Source: Plakobranchus ocellatus
Lineage: Eukaryota; Mollusca; Gastropoda; Plakobranchidae
Assembly: GCA_019648995.1 (NCBI GenBank)
Contig: BLXT01004580.1
Span: 1,940,443 to 1,969,290, forward strand
DNA: 28,848 nucleotides
Direction: 5' to 3'
Below, piece by piece: positions 1 through 10,894 of this stretch; the first letter of the stretch is position 1, and each line of letters opens with the position of its first letter. Under the pieces are notes generated by a model. That model did no database searches, had not been told where the DNA came from, and saw nothing but the letters and a program-made list of their open reading frames with translations. The position numbers and the translations under genes are program-made.

Positions 1-12
1 ATATATATATAT

Positions 13-57
<45 letters not shown>
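1..57. repeat. (TA)n then (GATA)n microsatellite
   Basis: Fifteen bases of alternating AT, followed by about ten perfect GATA units, then acatatatata. The repeat runs off the left edge of the window, so its full length is unknown. Confidence 0.95.
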
Positions 58-2617
58 CATATATATACCATTACTGTATGTCTCTGATTTTGGAGAATAT
101 TAACCTCATTACAAAAAAACTGTTTCAACATCCAGCCGTAAAAATTGTTGAGTGAATCCTCCAAAATCTAAAAATCTGCAGCGAAGATCAGCTGGCTGAA
201 AGTGTTTCCACACGCTGATGTTCTTTCGTTTTCCAGGGCACTTTTCAAAAATCAGATTTAGTTGTTACTTATTGCTAACTACTACTTGAAACTGTAGCTA
301 CACATGATTGTGTGATTTTTTACTGCTGACGAATTCACTTTAAACGCCAGGGTGTATTGTGCTTAGTCCACTTTTTTTATGATTTCATACAAAATCAAAT
401 CACTTTTTGACAGAGTTTCCAGACTTTTTGGTTAATTCTTATTTTATGCATTTGTAGCAAAGACTCAATACCAAACAATTAAGTTTTGAAATTTATAATT
501 AGGATATTTTTGCAGAAAGTTTGGGAACTTTTTTCAGCATAAAAGCGTGGAATGACTAGGAGTTAATGGTTATAATAAATTTATATCTGAATCAATTTGT
601 ACCTGTCAAAACTTACTACTGCTTATCTGAGTATTAGGCCGAAACTTAGCTACTCTATAAAGTATCACAAACCTCTTATCATTAAATATCTGCCCTCCCT
701 CCATCTTCCAATCCAAATTCCTTCATTTATGAAAACAATAATACATCCATTCAATGATATCAAGCATTCACAAGAGTCCTCTTTGCACAAATGACTGATC
801 TTTGCCTTGTCTCATTCCTGACTGATGAATAAATTTAAAATCGAGCAACAAAATTAAAACTTTAAAGATCTTTTATTCATTTTTAGTAACGGAAGCAATG
901 GTTCAAACAGCCATGCGATGTTATATTATATTATGTAACCATCACCTGAACTTAAAATAAAAACAAGAGAAAAAAACAATCCTTTAACAGAAATAAGATT
1001 GATAACAATAATTAATCACATAAATTTTGTCTATTTGAGCCTATCTGGCCAGGGCATGTGATGATGACGGATGTAAGTGTATGATCTTAGCTTTATTACA
1101 TGTTGATTAAAACGGACTTACAAATGGAATGAGACTAAGAGAGAAGATAAGATAATGTTTTCATTATATTGGTGAAGAGATGTCAAATAGGAGTAAATTG
1201 AAACCTCGTCTCCACTTCGTATGTCTGTGTGTGTGTGTGTGGAAGGGGGGGGGAGATGCATCTTGTCTAAATTTTCCTCAAGAAAACCTCGGAGTACATA
1301 CAACAGAAAAGAACAAATAGACCTATAGCTTTAAAAAAAAGTATGCTGTACAATTCACAGAATGATACTAAGCTGTGTATCTAGCAAGGGTTTGGGTTAC
1401 ACTATCACTCACAGTGCTTGCAAGTGGCATGCAATCATGCTGTGAAGAATTGCAAGACTTTATTTTTCCTACTTTTGGCTAGGCGAGAAAGAAGGATTTA
1501 TTTTATGAAAATGTAAGAGAATCTAAAATATTTATAAGATGGTTTTTATGAAATGCAGTCTAATACACTCTAACCACAAGCTAACATTAGTGTGTTAGAA
1601 AATAGTGAGAAACCCAGGACAATCACGAATTTAAAAAGACTTTTCTCCTTGCATAATATTTTTTGAATAGAACGTAATTCCTCGCTCACAAGAAATTTCA
1701 AATTTAAACTTATTGGGCTTAGAATATCCTCACACAGCCTTTTCACCCAGTATTACATTTGTGATCATAAGAAAAATAAAGAGCAAAAAGAAAGTATCAA
1801 TTTCTCATACCTTCTCAACATTGAACCATAACTCTTCAAAAGTCTCATATAGCATATTGTAGGTAGGCGCTCAATTCCGTGGCTTTTATTCATGGTTGAG
1901 TTTGACATGGAGAAAAGCTAACTGTTCAAGATTATTGTTAATTTCATATGTTATTTGTATACATATATACCAATTATGGAACAGGAGCTGAATGCGCTAT
2001 CATCTTAAACTCATTACTTTTGTTTCTGAAGAGCCTACTTTAAACTTTCTACATATTGAAATAAATAACAAGGCTTTCTTCTGTTAACACATGTTTAAAG
2101 CACCAAAACAAACATAAGAAGAAGGAGATTTTTAGTATTGTGGGTTTTTTTTACTGAAAGAATCACTCCTTGGCTCTACAATATTAAATAGCACTTGGGT
2201 GATTGCAATGTTTTCATCATTATACCTGCCATATCTGCCACTTAAAAATCTAAGAAGGTCGGAATCTTACACTAAAATTTTAACATGAAACAAATATTGA
2301 GTTTTAAAGAAAGTTTTAACTTAGATTTGAATGCAAACTTTTTCAAAATATAATCAAAAAGTTGTCATTTGATAATGGAAACATTTCTTTTTAGTGTGCA
2401 GGGATCAAAGCCCTGCTGTTATGGAATTGTACATTACATAGATGTGGCTATGCTACATAAAGAGCTCTGCCAGTATTTTAGTATCATTTGTATGCACTTC
2501 AAGCAGGAGAATAAAACTTAAAACTCGATCCATCAAGAGTTCTCATTTCCAGTTTTAAAAGCAAGAGAGATGTGGAAGAGAGCTCACTGTGTTTGACACT
2601 ACAATTTTTTCAAGCAC
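58..2617. other. Noncoding, AT-rich, downstream of RhoBTB
   Basis: No ORF with recognisable similarity on either strand. It includes a short (TG)n/(G)n patch at about 1224-1253 and one member of an exact 19-mer pair (1404-1422). It may be distal 3'UTR or intergenic DNA; the sequence does not decide. Confidence 0.6.
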
Positions 2618-2701
2618 TTAACTTTTGAGATGGCTATTTAACTGTTCACTAATAATAAATGTTGGCAAACATTTCTCCCCAGTGTGTAGGAGAATAGTGA
2701 A
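2618..2701 (-). pseudogene. Possible relic of a C2H2 zinc-finger coding sequence
   Basis: The minus strand reads LLHTGEK (CACACTGGGGAGAAA at 2686-2672), the canonical linker between C2H2 fingers, then continues with CLPTF and SEQLNSHLKS to a stop at 2618. The F-x-x-x-x-x-L-x-x-H spacing resembles the second half of a finger, but the C-x2-C half is missing. A perfect HTGEK codon string is expected only rarely by chance in a window of this size. Frame and finger are broken, so it is at best a decayed fragment. Similar weaker strings lie near 5393 and 6723. Confidence 0.3.
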
Positions 2702-5344
2702 TATTGGTGGAAAGGACGCTAGTTTCACAAAGCTTTGGTATATTTATGGACACAGAACAAAAAAAAAAAACAAACAAAAAAAAAAAGAGACAGACAGACC
2801 CTATTGCCTTAATGCCTTGCAATGTCACTATCGGCCATTACCTCGTTTCTGGGCTCTAAATCAGTAAGATGTTACAGTGTTAATCTCTTAAACTCTAGCT
2901 CTTATTCTTATAAGGACATATTTTCTTACAATTTCTTTCACATTGTCTTTTCATGGTCTCAGTACTCTTTTGTCTACTCTCAGCACAATTTTGTTTTTTG
3001 GGGTTTTTTTTTTTTTTATAAAGTCTTTTCTTGCAGATTTTTCATACCATTATTCAACATGACAGACACACACATACAAAATAAATAGCTTTCTTAGAAT
3101 ACATATTCTTAAACTTTAAATTATGCATATTTCTTTAAACACCTAGGACAGAGGATAGAGCAAAGGTAAGGTTTAAACAAAAAAATAGCATTTTTTCCTC
3201 TCTGTCTTTACACATTAGCCGTTCTGCCCATTGCTGTATTGAGCATTTTACTAGCAGAACCTGCGATCCCCAGAAGAAATGCAACGATATTTTGATCTCC
3301 ACAATTTTTAGATGTACAATATATTGGCAATGTAGAGTTTAGGTGTAAAGGTGACATAGCCAATATACTGGTGATATATACGTGAAAGAGTTAATATATA
3401 GACATAATGTCAATAATTTCTTTCATGTATATTATTTGGGGCGAGCGGTGGCTCATCTGTTTCTGTGTGGGAATCTTCGTAATGGTGACAACTGCTTAGA
3501 AAATAATGTTGCTTCTGTACCAAGATATTTTTTAAACAGCATTTTAACCCTTAAAGTGTCACAATGCCAAAAATTATGTACATTTAATTTAGACACAGCC
3601 AGAAAAAAAAAAGAACAGGCATTCTGGCAGATTTAATCGGCCCTTGAAACTTCTAGGGTAAAAGGAGGCACGTGTTATTGTAAATCTTTTAATACCAAAA
3701 ACTGTTATTTGTGACACCCAAATCATTAAAGCGATGGTCTCAAGGCAATCGAGGACAACAGAGAGAAAAGGAAACGATTTCATTTTAATGAAAGACTGAA
3801 AATTGTTATAATCACAGGTAAAAACTTTTCATAATGTCCATTTTTTCTCCTTTTAAACATCTTGAAAACAAAAGTCCTTTGTTTGAATTCCTCTTTTTGT
3901 CTATATGGTGTGGCAAAATTTTACCAAGCAGGATAAAAAAAAATTTTCTCTGCCTTTCCGACAACATAATGAATATTTTCATTAAGCTTGTCATAGAATA
4001 AAGCTAAAAATGAGACCCCACTTTTAAAGGAGGTTTTTAAATACACAATTAAGCCATTTTTGCATGTTCTTGTGAATATAAATGGTGAAAGAAAAATCAC
4101 ACAAATTGCACAAGATATGCATTCAACTCTGATGATTCTTCAAACAGACTCTGGAGATAACACCTGTTTAAAAATATGTTTACATACTATGTTACCTCAA
4201 CCCAGGTGGTGTAACAGTTTTTGTACTTCGAGTACAAATTATAAAATTTCTCTGCTAACATCACTTGGCTTCATATAACAGGGACAAGAAGGTGATCTCA
4301 TTCATTCTTTTGAAGCTTAGGTGCACTAAAAAGGTTTTACCATTTCAATAAGTGGGAGGGAACAGGGAGGGGAATTAAAAAAAAAAAAAACGTTGATACT
4401 CATTCCTAAAATAAAACATTTTATGATGAAGAAAAGCCAAAAGTATTTGAAAAAAAAAATTTAGTAATGGATTGCCATAGTAGTTTTGACCATTGACCAA
4501 TTTGAGAGACTGGGGTATATTTGCTGTTTTCACATCAACCATGACTTCTTTTGTCCTCCATCATTCAAGACATCAAAAAGCCTGAGTTTTGGAAACTGGA
4601 TTATCTGGGCCTCCCAACTGCTTCCGTTCTATTCCAGGATTCTGTTTACATTGTGCATAAATAAAGGACAAAGTTTCTTAGTGTCATATCCATTTAGACA
4701 AAATCACTCACAGTGCTTGCACCTGTAGCTATATAGCAAAGCTTTGAATGCCTCCTGGTACTAATTAACCTTGTATATTTCAACCAAGTTGAGATCAGAG
4801 TTATTGTTTGTAATGTGTCAATACCAAGAGATAAATATTTAAAAATGGATGTACATAAAAAAGAATATGATATAAACTGATCTTTTTTTTCGTTTGTTTA
4901 TTTGTTTTAGTTTTTCTTTTTTTTTTTTTTTTTTGCTTAAAAAGATTCATTATGAAAAACATGGCATGAAAAATTACGTTCCCAAATTAACTGAGAATTT
5001 GGGGAAACGTTGAGAGTAAAATTGGTTTAAGTCATATGTACAGAGAATGTTGAAAAAAATATACAAATTTCTGGCTCATGAAAAAAATCATATGAAAAGC
5101 ATTATCATCGTTTCTAGCTTATCCTATTAATAAATAAATTCTCTTCATAAAAAGGGCAGCTTTGTTCAGGACAATATAGCTCGCAAAATTCTTTTTTTTT
5201 GTTGTTGTTGTTGTTAGAATCTGTAATCAATACTGTATTAATCATGTGCCTCTCAGATTTGCACGTCTTTCTTCAGATCAATTATCACATCATATAATTA
5301 TTTTAAATTGTTTCATGCTTTATTGGTTTCACTTAAAAGCAAAA
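2702..5344. other. Noncoding, AT-rich, homopolymer tracts
   Basis: Contains A-rich (2759-2787), T-rich (3006-3018, 4884-4935) and short (TTG)n (about 5200-5215) tracts, and one copy each of a diverged dispersed repeat (about 3145-3215) and the 19-mer (4703-4721). No gene seen. Confidence 0.6.
3145..3215 (+). repeat. Diverged dispersed repeat, copy 1 (partner about 12507-12575)
   Basis: Same order of shared blocks as the copy inside RhoBTB intron g/h. Divergence is high and was judged by eye; boundaries are approximate. Confidence 0.4.
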
Positions 5345-5405
5345 ATTTCATACCATGCTAGTGGTTGAAAGACTTTTCAAATTTCTCACCAGTGACAAAA
5401 CACTT
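5345..5405 (-). pseudogene. Weak C2H2 zinc-finger-like relic
   Basis: The minus strand reads KCFVTGEKFEKSFNH then a stop then HGMK, echoing TGEK(P)...(G)KSF of C2H2 fingers. The linker His and the C-x2-C pair are absent. A lone TGEK is not rare by chance, so this is only supportive of the clearer example near 2686. Confidence 0.2.
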
Positions 5406-6654
5406 CACAATAAATCAACAACTGAATTCTCCCAAACAATGCTTTATACCTTTCTTATGTAGATGATGCATTGGCTACCAAAATTTTGGAAGGCATTGAT
5501 GGCTTAGTGTATAATAAACCCACCCTAAGTTCTGCAGGAACCTTTCCTTCTCAGGTTTGAGCCTCATCACCAGCACCCTGGTCTAACAGAAGGCCTGAAG
5601 CTTGAGATAAATTTGTTTTTGACTGGCTAGATACAAAAACAGAACCAAACAAAACTCACCACTAGGTTACCAAATATCTGCTTAAGAATACAACTTACTT
5701 TAAGATTGAGCCTTTTCATAATCAAGAGCTTTGAAACTTTAAATTGAATGATTGATTACAATAAAATCATTGCCTTTAAAAAAAAAAATATGCTCAAAAC
5801 AAGTTCAATCAATCATCATAATAAAATTTGTGCAGCAGCTGGTCCTTTTTGCCTTAAAAGGTTCCCTGCTCACTTTTGCTGTTTCCTACTAAAATACAGA
5901 TTTTCAAGGCCAATTTCTCTGAATATCCTGCATTTGTTCTTAGGCCAAATGGTACACCTTTGCACAATTCCTTTTGACAAACTTTATAATGTGATGGATT
6001 CTATCTTGTTATTCATTTTTATGGAAAAAAACATCTTTGTAAAATTAAAATAAACAATTGCTTTTCTCTATAAACCTTCCATATTATGAGGCATTTGATT
6101 ATCCAATTGATACATTGGGAGTGAGTGAATTACCTCAGATAACATTAACAGACAGAATTGTTTGGCATCCATACAACTAGAGTTATGAAGCCACCCGATT
6201 TGTTCAGTATGGAAAAACAATTGAGGGTATCTGTAATCTGTGCATCTGAAATGATAAAATTGCTCCACAATTTTAAGAGAGGAAAAAGATTTTGGCAAAA
6301 GGGCAAAGTTTTACAGCCATGAAAGCATTTGCTATTAGTAGTTGCTGATTATAGAGTGAGGTTATACAATCCCACACCTGCAATATTATAGAAACTGTAG
6401 TCATTTGTGGTTTGAATCTTCTAATTCTTATTTCTTTATAAACACCAAGGTATTTATGCAGTTAGTTTTTTTTTTAATACCAATTCACTTTAATTTCAAG
6501 AAAATAACCATCCCACTTGTTTTATTTTCTCATATTAACACAGGCAACACATCATAAAATAGTATTGTACCAAATATTATACAATATCAAGTTCATTGAT
6601 GTTCTATTTTGTTCCATCACACCTTGGACATAGTTTATTTTCTGCTACACAAAA
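5406..6654. other. Noncoding, AT-rich
   Basis: No intact gene. On the minus strand near 6300-6180 an open stretch reads LPKSFSSLK and later FFHTEQ, vaguely like finger and linker fragments but without paired Cys and His. Nothing else seen. Confidence 0.5.
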
Positions 6655-6729
6655 TGTGGGGGTTATAAAAGACCTCAAATGTACCAAAATAATGGGTGTA
6701 AAACAATGACTTTCGCCAGTATGCTGCAA
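6655..6729 (-). pseudogene. Weak C2H2 zinc-finger-like relic
   Basis: The minus strand reads QHTGES (His codon at 6723-6721) followed by HCFTPIILVHLRSF, similar in layout to the string after HTGEK near 2686. It lacks a complete finger. It is listed because the same linker and the same following pattern recur on the same strand. Confidence 0.2.
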
Positions 6730-9430
6730 AAAAATAGTCAATCATAAATAAAACACAGCCAGGTATCAAATTGTGTCTTTGAGGAATATTGAAAATTTCA
6801 AAACAAATTTTTTGCTTTAAATGTATAAAGTTGAAAGAATATCAGGGGGCAGCTTTTTCATTCTCCTCGCATGTTAATGTTAGGATCTTAATCACAAAAA
6901 CAAAGGAGGGAAAAAATGTTTTCCTTAATTTAAGATTTGCTTGTTTTTTTCTATGCTCTGTAATACGAATTCACTATTTTATACCTTGATTGTTTGTGTT
7001 TCTTTCCTCTCCTTTATGAAAAATTTATTTCCTTTCTAAGTGTTTTTTATTACCTGAAATATTGATATACGTCATAAAGTTATATAATATAAAATATTAT
7101 ATATTTGCAAATCCACCCAATGGCATTATGGCAAGTAATCAATTCAAACACAGCAAGAGGTGAAAATCATGCATTTCTTATTTCTTGAGAAAGCAACAGG
7201 CTGATAAATATTGAGATCCTATGCAAAAACTGTGTAACCATCTCATTTTTCACGGCTTATAAAGCTTAACTTGTCAACAAATTAAAATATCAATGAAATC
7301 TGGATGTTCAAAATGGAAAAGCAGCCTTTTCAGGATGCTAAAAACTTCACACAAGCAATTGTCTATGAAAAAAAATTACTATTTACAGGCTGGGAAAAAA
7401 TAAGATTCTGTGTGAGGTGTATTCATGTTAAGTACCAATACTGGACTCAGATGAATTTAACTCACAAGTAAGCAAACTCTAAGTGTTAGTGACCGATTCT
7501 GTAGTGATTGTGTCATCTTAGCTGTGAAGGAAAAGATCTTTGGTTAATTTGGAAAGCAAGGATATATCCAAAATTGATAATCTTTAAAGGGCAATCACAT
7601 TGCAACTTACAGCACATAGAAACTTAAGATCAAATCTTTCAAAAAAACTTTAAGAAAGCTTTTGATCATAATAATCATGACAATTGGTAAAAAAATTCAA
7701 CTAACATCAAAAAAACTTTAAGAAAGCTTTTGATCATAATAATCATGACAATTACAGCCATTGGCAATCCCTCATAATGTTGACAATAGCCTGATTTCCT
7801 CAAATTGCACAACAAAGGGCGTCTTCAACATTCCTTTCCAAAAGGCAAACTTTAACTTTGGAAGCATTGGTGAAAAAAAATTCAACTAACATCAAAAAGT
7901 ATGGAAGAAAATTTCTCTTGAGCCATTTAATAGTTTTATATTTTCTTACCAAGAAGAAGAAATAACTGTCATCACATCATTACTTTCAAGCAAACACAGT
8001 ATCCTTACACAAATGTTTTTCTCTTGATGCAGTATCAGACTATAAAACATGAAAATAACTCATTAACTGACTAGATAACAAGCATTACAAAAATCCATAG
8101 CAGTTGTACAGGCTTATTAAATTGCTCATTCTTTGTTACAATCATCTTTACAGTTTCAGTTTTTTTTAAGCTTGCTTAGAAAAGTAATAGCAACATTTGT
8201 TGTCAGGCTAGAGTCTCAATACCTTTATCATTGATTAAATTTGAACATTAACACAACTTTGAAAACAAAGATGTATATGTGATCAGTCCATGTAAAATGA
8301 GTCATGTTTTGACGATATTTAAAAGAAACTTTTGGGTCCATTAAAAATGGTTCAATTAATTAAATTAAAAAAAAAAAAGTTTGAACTGCTTCCAACCTTC
8401 TTCATCCATTTTCTTTTATTAATTTCTACAATCACTAACTTCACTCAAGCAGCTTACGTAATTTTACAGTTGGGTCAATTTTCATTGTTGAATTCAACTC
8501 TCAAAAAAGAAAAAAAATTACATGAATGAGACATTTAATTCAAGAAGAAAAAAAATCAATCTTCCATCTGCCATTCACTTGTTTTGTTAATATAACATTT
8601 TCAACCCACTTAATCCAAAAAATTGTTTGCTTCTCAACTGACTGATCTATGAATCAATGAATCTGAGCTATACTTTTCAGGTTATTTTTTTTACATATAT
8701 GTAAATCCATGCTGCTTTAAATGGCAACATTTAATTCCACAAAACAGGACAAAAATAGGTAAATTGCAAGGATTGATGCTAAGTATGCAGTATATGTCAA
8801 TCATTTTGTGAATGTTTAACTCATTTTCTGCATAGCCACAGCAGTAATATATCAACAACAGCATTTAACTTATGCAATTTATTACAATGTAGCCGCAAGC
8901 CCACAGCATAATGTATATCATAGCATTTAAACAAAAGTATATACCATACTTTACAGTATGTTTTCAATACTCATTCTTAACAGCATGTACGCAATAAATT
9001 TTACATATAGTAGTATGTTCGCTTAACGTGTTCGGACAAAGACATGTACAAGAAAAAAAAATGTATGTAGCAGCACATACAAAGTACACTCACAAACATA
9101 TGTACACACAACCATACATGCATACACAGGCCAATCATAAAGTAAATACAGCATTTAACAAACTATATGGTCGCAACACATGTACACATTTGTAATATGT
9201 GCAAAGTGTATAAATTGTATAATAAGCATTTGCACAACTATAGTTACAATATTCAAATCATATGAAAACAGATTTGTCTGTAAATACATCCTCTTTAGAC
9301 AATTACATATCTTTCAGCTGCAAAACCACTGACAAAAAAAATTAGATGTCAATGCAATCTCCAGGTTACTTTTGTTTGTTTCTTATGGCCCATTCTTTAC
9401 TAATACTATAATATTCTCAGCCTTTTTGGC
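6730..9430. other. Noncoding, AT-rich, with a local duplication
   Basis: Contains the 47-bp direct repeats at 7639 and 7707. From about 8820 to 9260 the sequence is rich in TGTA/TACA and ATGTAC-type words and in the short word agcatttaa, which recurs at 8862, 8924 and 9151. No gene seen. Confidence 0.55.
7639..7753 (+). repeat. 47-bp direct duplication, two copies 68 bp apart
   Basis: 7639-7685 and 7707-7753 are identical by eye, from tcaaaaaaac to catgacaatt. The intervening 21 bp (aaaaaattcaactaaca part) recurs, slightly changed, at about 7868-7897, so the block looks like a partial local triplication. Confidence 0.85.
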
Positions 9431-9442
9431 CTTTGTCAGACC

Positions 9443-9622
9443 TGGCACTAGTGGTAGGATTTGAACCTACAATAGTTTGCTAACTATAAAGCCTATGCTC
9501 CCACTGTAGCGTAATTAATTAGAATTTCTGTCAATCCCAGACGATAGGGTTAATTGTTCTGGCCAACTCCGATAAATTTTACTGTCGATCCAAACCTCTA
9601 CCAACTGAGCTAACTTGCACCT
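9443..9622 (-). repeat. tRNA-derived (SINE-like) repeat, possibly two heads in tandem
   Basis: Minus strand: a perfect Pol III A box TAGCTCAGTTGG (9612-9601) follows a 5' segment of acceptor-arm length. About 130 bp on is a perfect T-arm GTAGG-TTCAAAT-CCTAC (9470-9454) containing a B box, then CACTAGTG-CCA. Between them, TTACGCTACAGTGGGAGCAT (9514-9495) looks like a second, decayed A box/D arm at the right distance for the 9467 B box. The anticodon arm is not canonical (AGCA loop on a 6-bp stem), so this is not a working tRNA gene. Best read as a tRNA-derived SINE relic or two tandem tRNA pseudogenes. Confidence 0.5.
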
Positions 9623-10722
9623 GATTTTTGATGCTTCAGAAATATAAACAAACAAACTATGCCTTCTCAGCTACAAATTACAGCATGGAGACATTAGTTA
9701 CAACCACAATCTGGTAACATACCCAAAGTAGCAATGTTTTCACACTGTATTTTCAAAACTTGTACAAGTAGGCCACACAAACAGAACAATCACACTCAAG
9801 AATATGTAATGCCATGTAGGTACACAAAGATCAAAATTATAAATTGATGCAACTTTATATTTTACCAGAGAAAACATATATGTTTAATCTATGTATTATT
9901 GTTCCTATTCTACAGCATAAATCATTACAAGCACATTTGGATGTATTTAATTGGTAAGCTTGGTGTTGATATTGTCATCAATCTATTTAATATTTTACAC
10001 CAAGAGGCTACTGCAGCAAAACGTCTTGATGTTTATTTAGTATCAATTTACTTTGTCAGTACCGTTTAATGGTATACATAATACCTTGTTGGAAGCTATT
10101 TACTTTATACATCAATTCAGTCGAATCCTTTCAATCCTAGATTTTATATCGTTTATAGTACTTCCTGGGTGGTTATCTTGCCCACTTATAATTATATTAC
10201 CATTAGTAGCTTGTAACAGTTAAGTTGACAATCAATAATGTTGATCACCTGAAACTAGACAAAGTAGTAAGTTTTTTTTCCCTTGAAAACTTACATGGCC
10301 TTGACTGCATGATTCAAGTTTCAATAGAAATTCAATTAGCTTTGAGCAAAATATTTAAAGGGTTAGGATCATATCCTTACATTTTATTCCAGATTTACTT
10401 TTAAATATGTATTATAACTCATTAAATAATAATTTTAATACATTAAAACTCATCAGCTGAGTGTGTATGATATGTCCCATTCATACTAGCATAAGCCAGA
10501 GTAGATCAAGGTTTGTTAGAATAGTTTGAGCCACAAGCATGTTAGCAGGGAGTGTACCAGGGGTATGGCTTCAGTAGCACAGCTTGACCGCAGCTCTAAA
10601 AGATTACCTGGGGGTCCTTTTAAACCACCAGCAGTTCCAAACTATTTATTTAACCTGTCCTGAACAAGTCAGTGATTGCTCATGCAACTGCCATGTAGCT
10701 GTTAAAGTCCTCATCTTCCCAC
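9623..10722. other. Proximal downstream region of RhoBTB
   Basis: AT-rich, no gene recognised. At least its right end is 3'UTR of RhoBTB on the minus strand, with a candidate poly(A) signal at 10650-10645. The extent of the UTR cannot be told. Confidence 0.5.
10645..10650 (-). terminator. Candidate poly(A) signal AATAAA, 73 nt after the RhoBTB stop
   Basis: AATAAA on the minus strand lies 73 nt past the stop codon, followed by a short GT-rich stretch (about 10622-10637, minus strand). This could end a short-3'UTR transcript. AATAAA is common by chance in such AT-rich DNA and many more copies lie further downstream, so the true 3' end cannot be fixed from sequence. Confidence 0.3.
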
Positions 10723-10894
10723 TCATAGCGGCATCTCTACCGGGTCTCTCAGCTTGTGACGTCCACGTCGGCTGAAGCAGAGGCAGCCGCACCGACTGTC
10801 ATACTCCTGAACTACAACTGTTTGCTGTTTGCAGCTTTTTGAACCAGTATGACTTTGGTGCAGTCTCTCAAACTGATCCTTTTCCTTTAGGTAC
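10723..10894 (-). CDS. RhoBTB: RhoBTB last exon: YLKE motif, basic Cys-rich tail and stop
   Basis: 172 nt: one base completing Trp641, then residues 642-697 and a TGA at 10725-10723. [11 protein letters not shown] (642-652) follows the WPPAW of the previous exon, as in vertebrate RhoBTB1/2. The distal tail contains [10 protein letters not shown] (675-684), a cysteine cluster next to basic residues, then [10 protein letters not shown] at the end. There is no C-terminal CaaX box. Human RHOBTB1 also ends with a short basic/Cys/Trp segment, so some tail similarity is expected. Acceptor ttgtacag. Confidence 0.88.

Noticed and set aside
7533-7550. tctttggtta, as in the start of miR-9
   Set aside because: Similarity stops after ten bases and there is no hairpin.
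8066-8084. tgactagat, matching the start of the miR-279/96 family seed region
   Set aside because: Only nine bases match and no flanking hairpin arm was seen.
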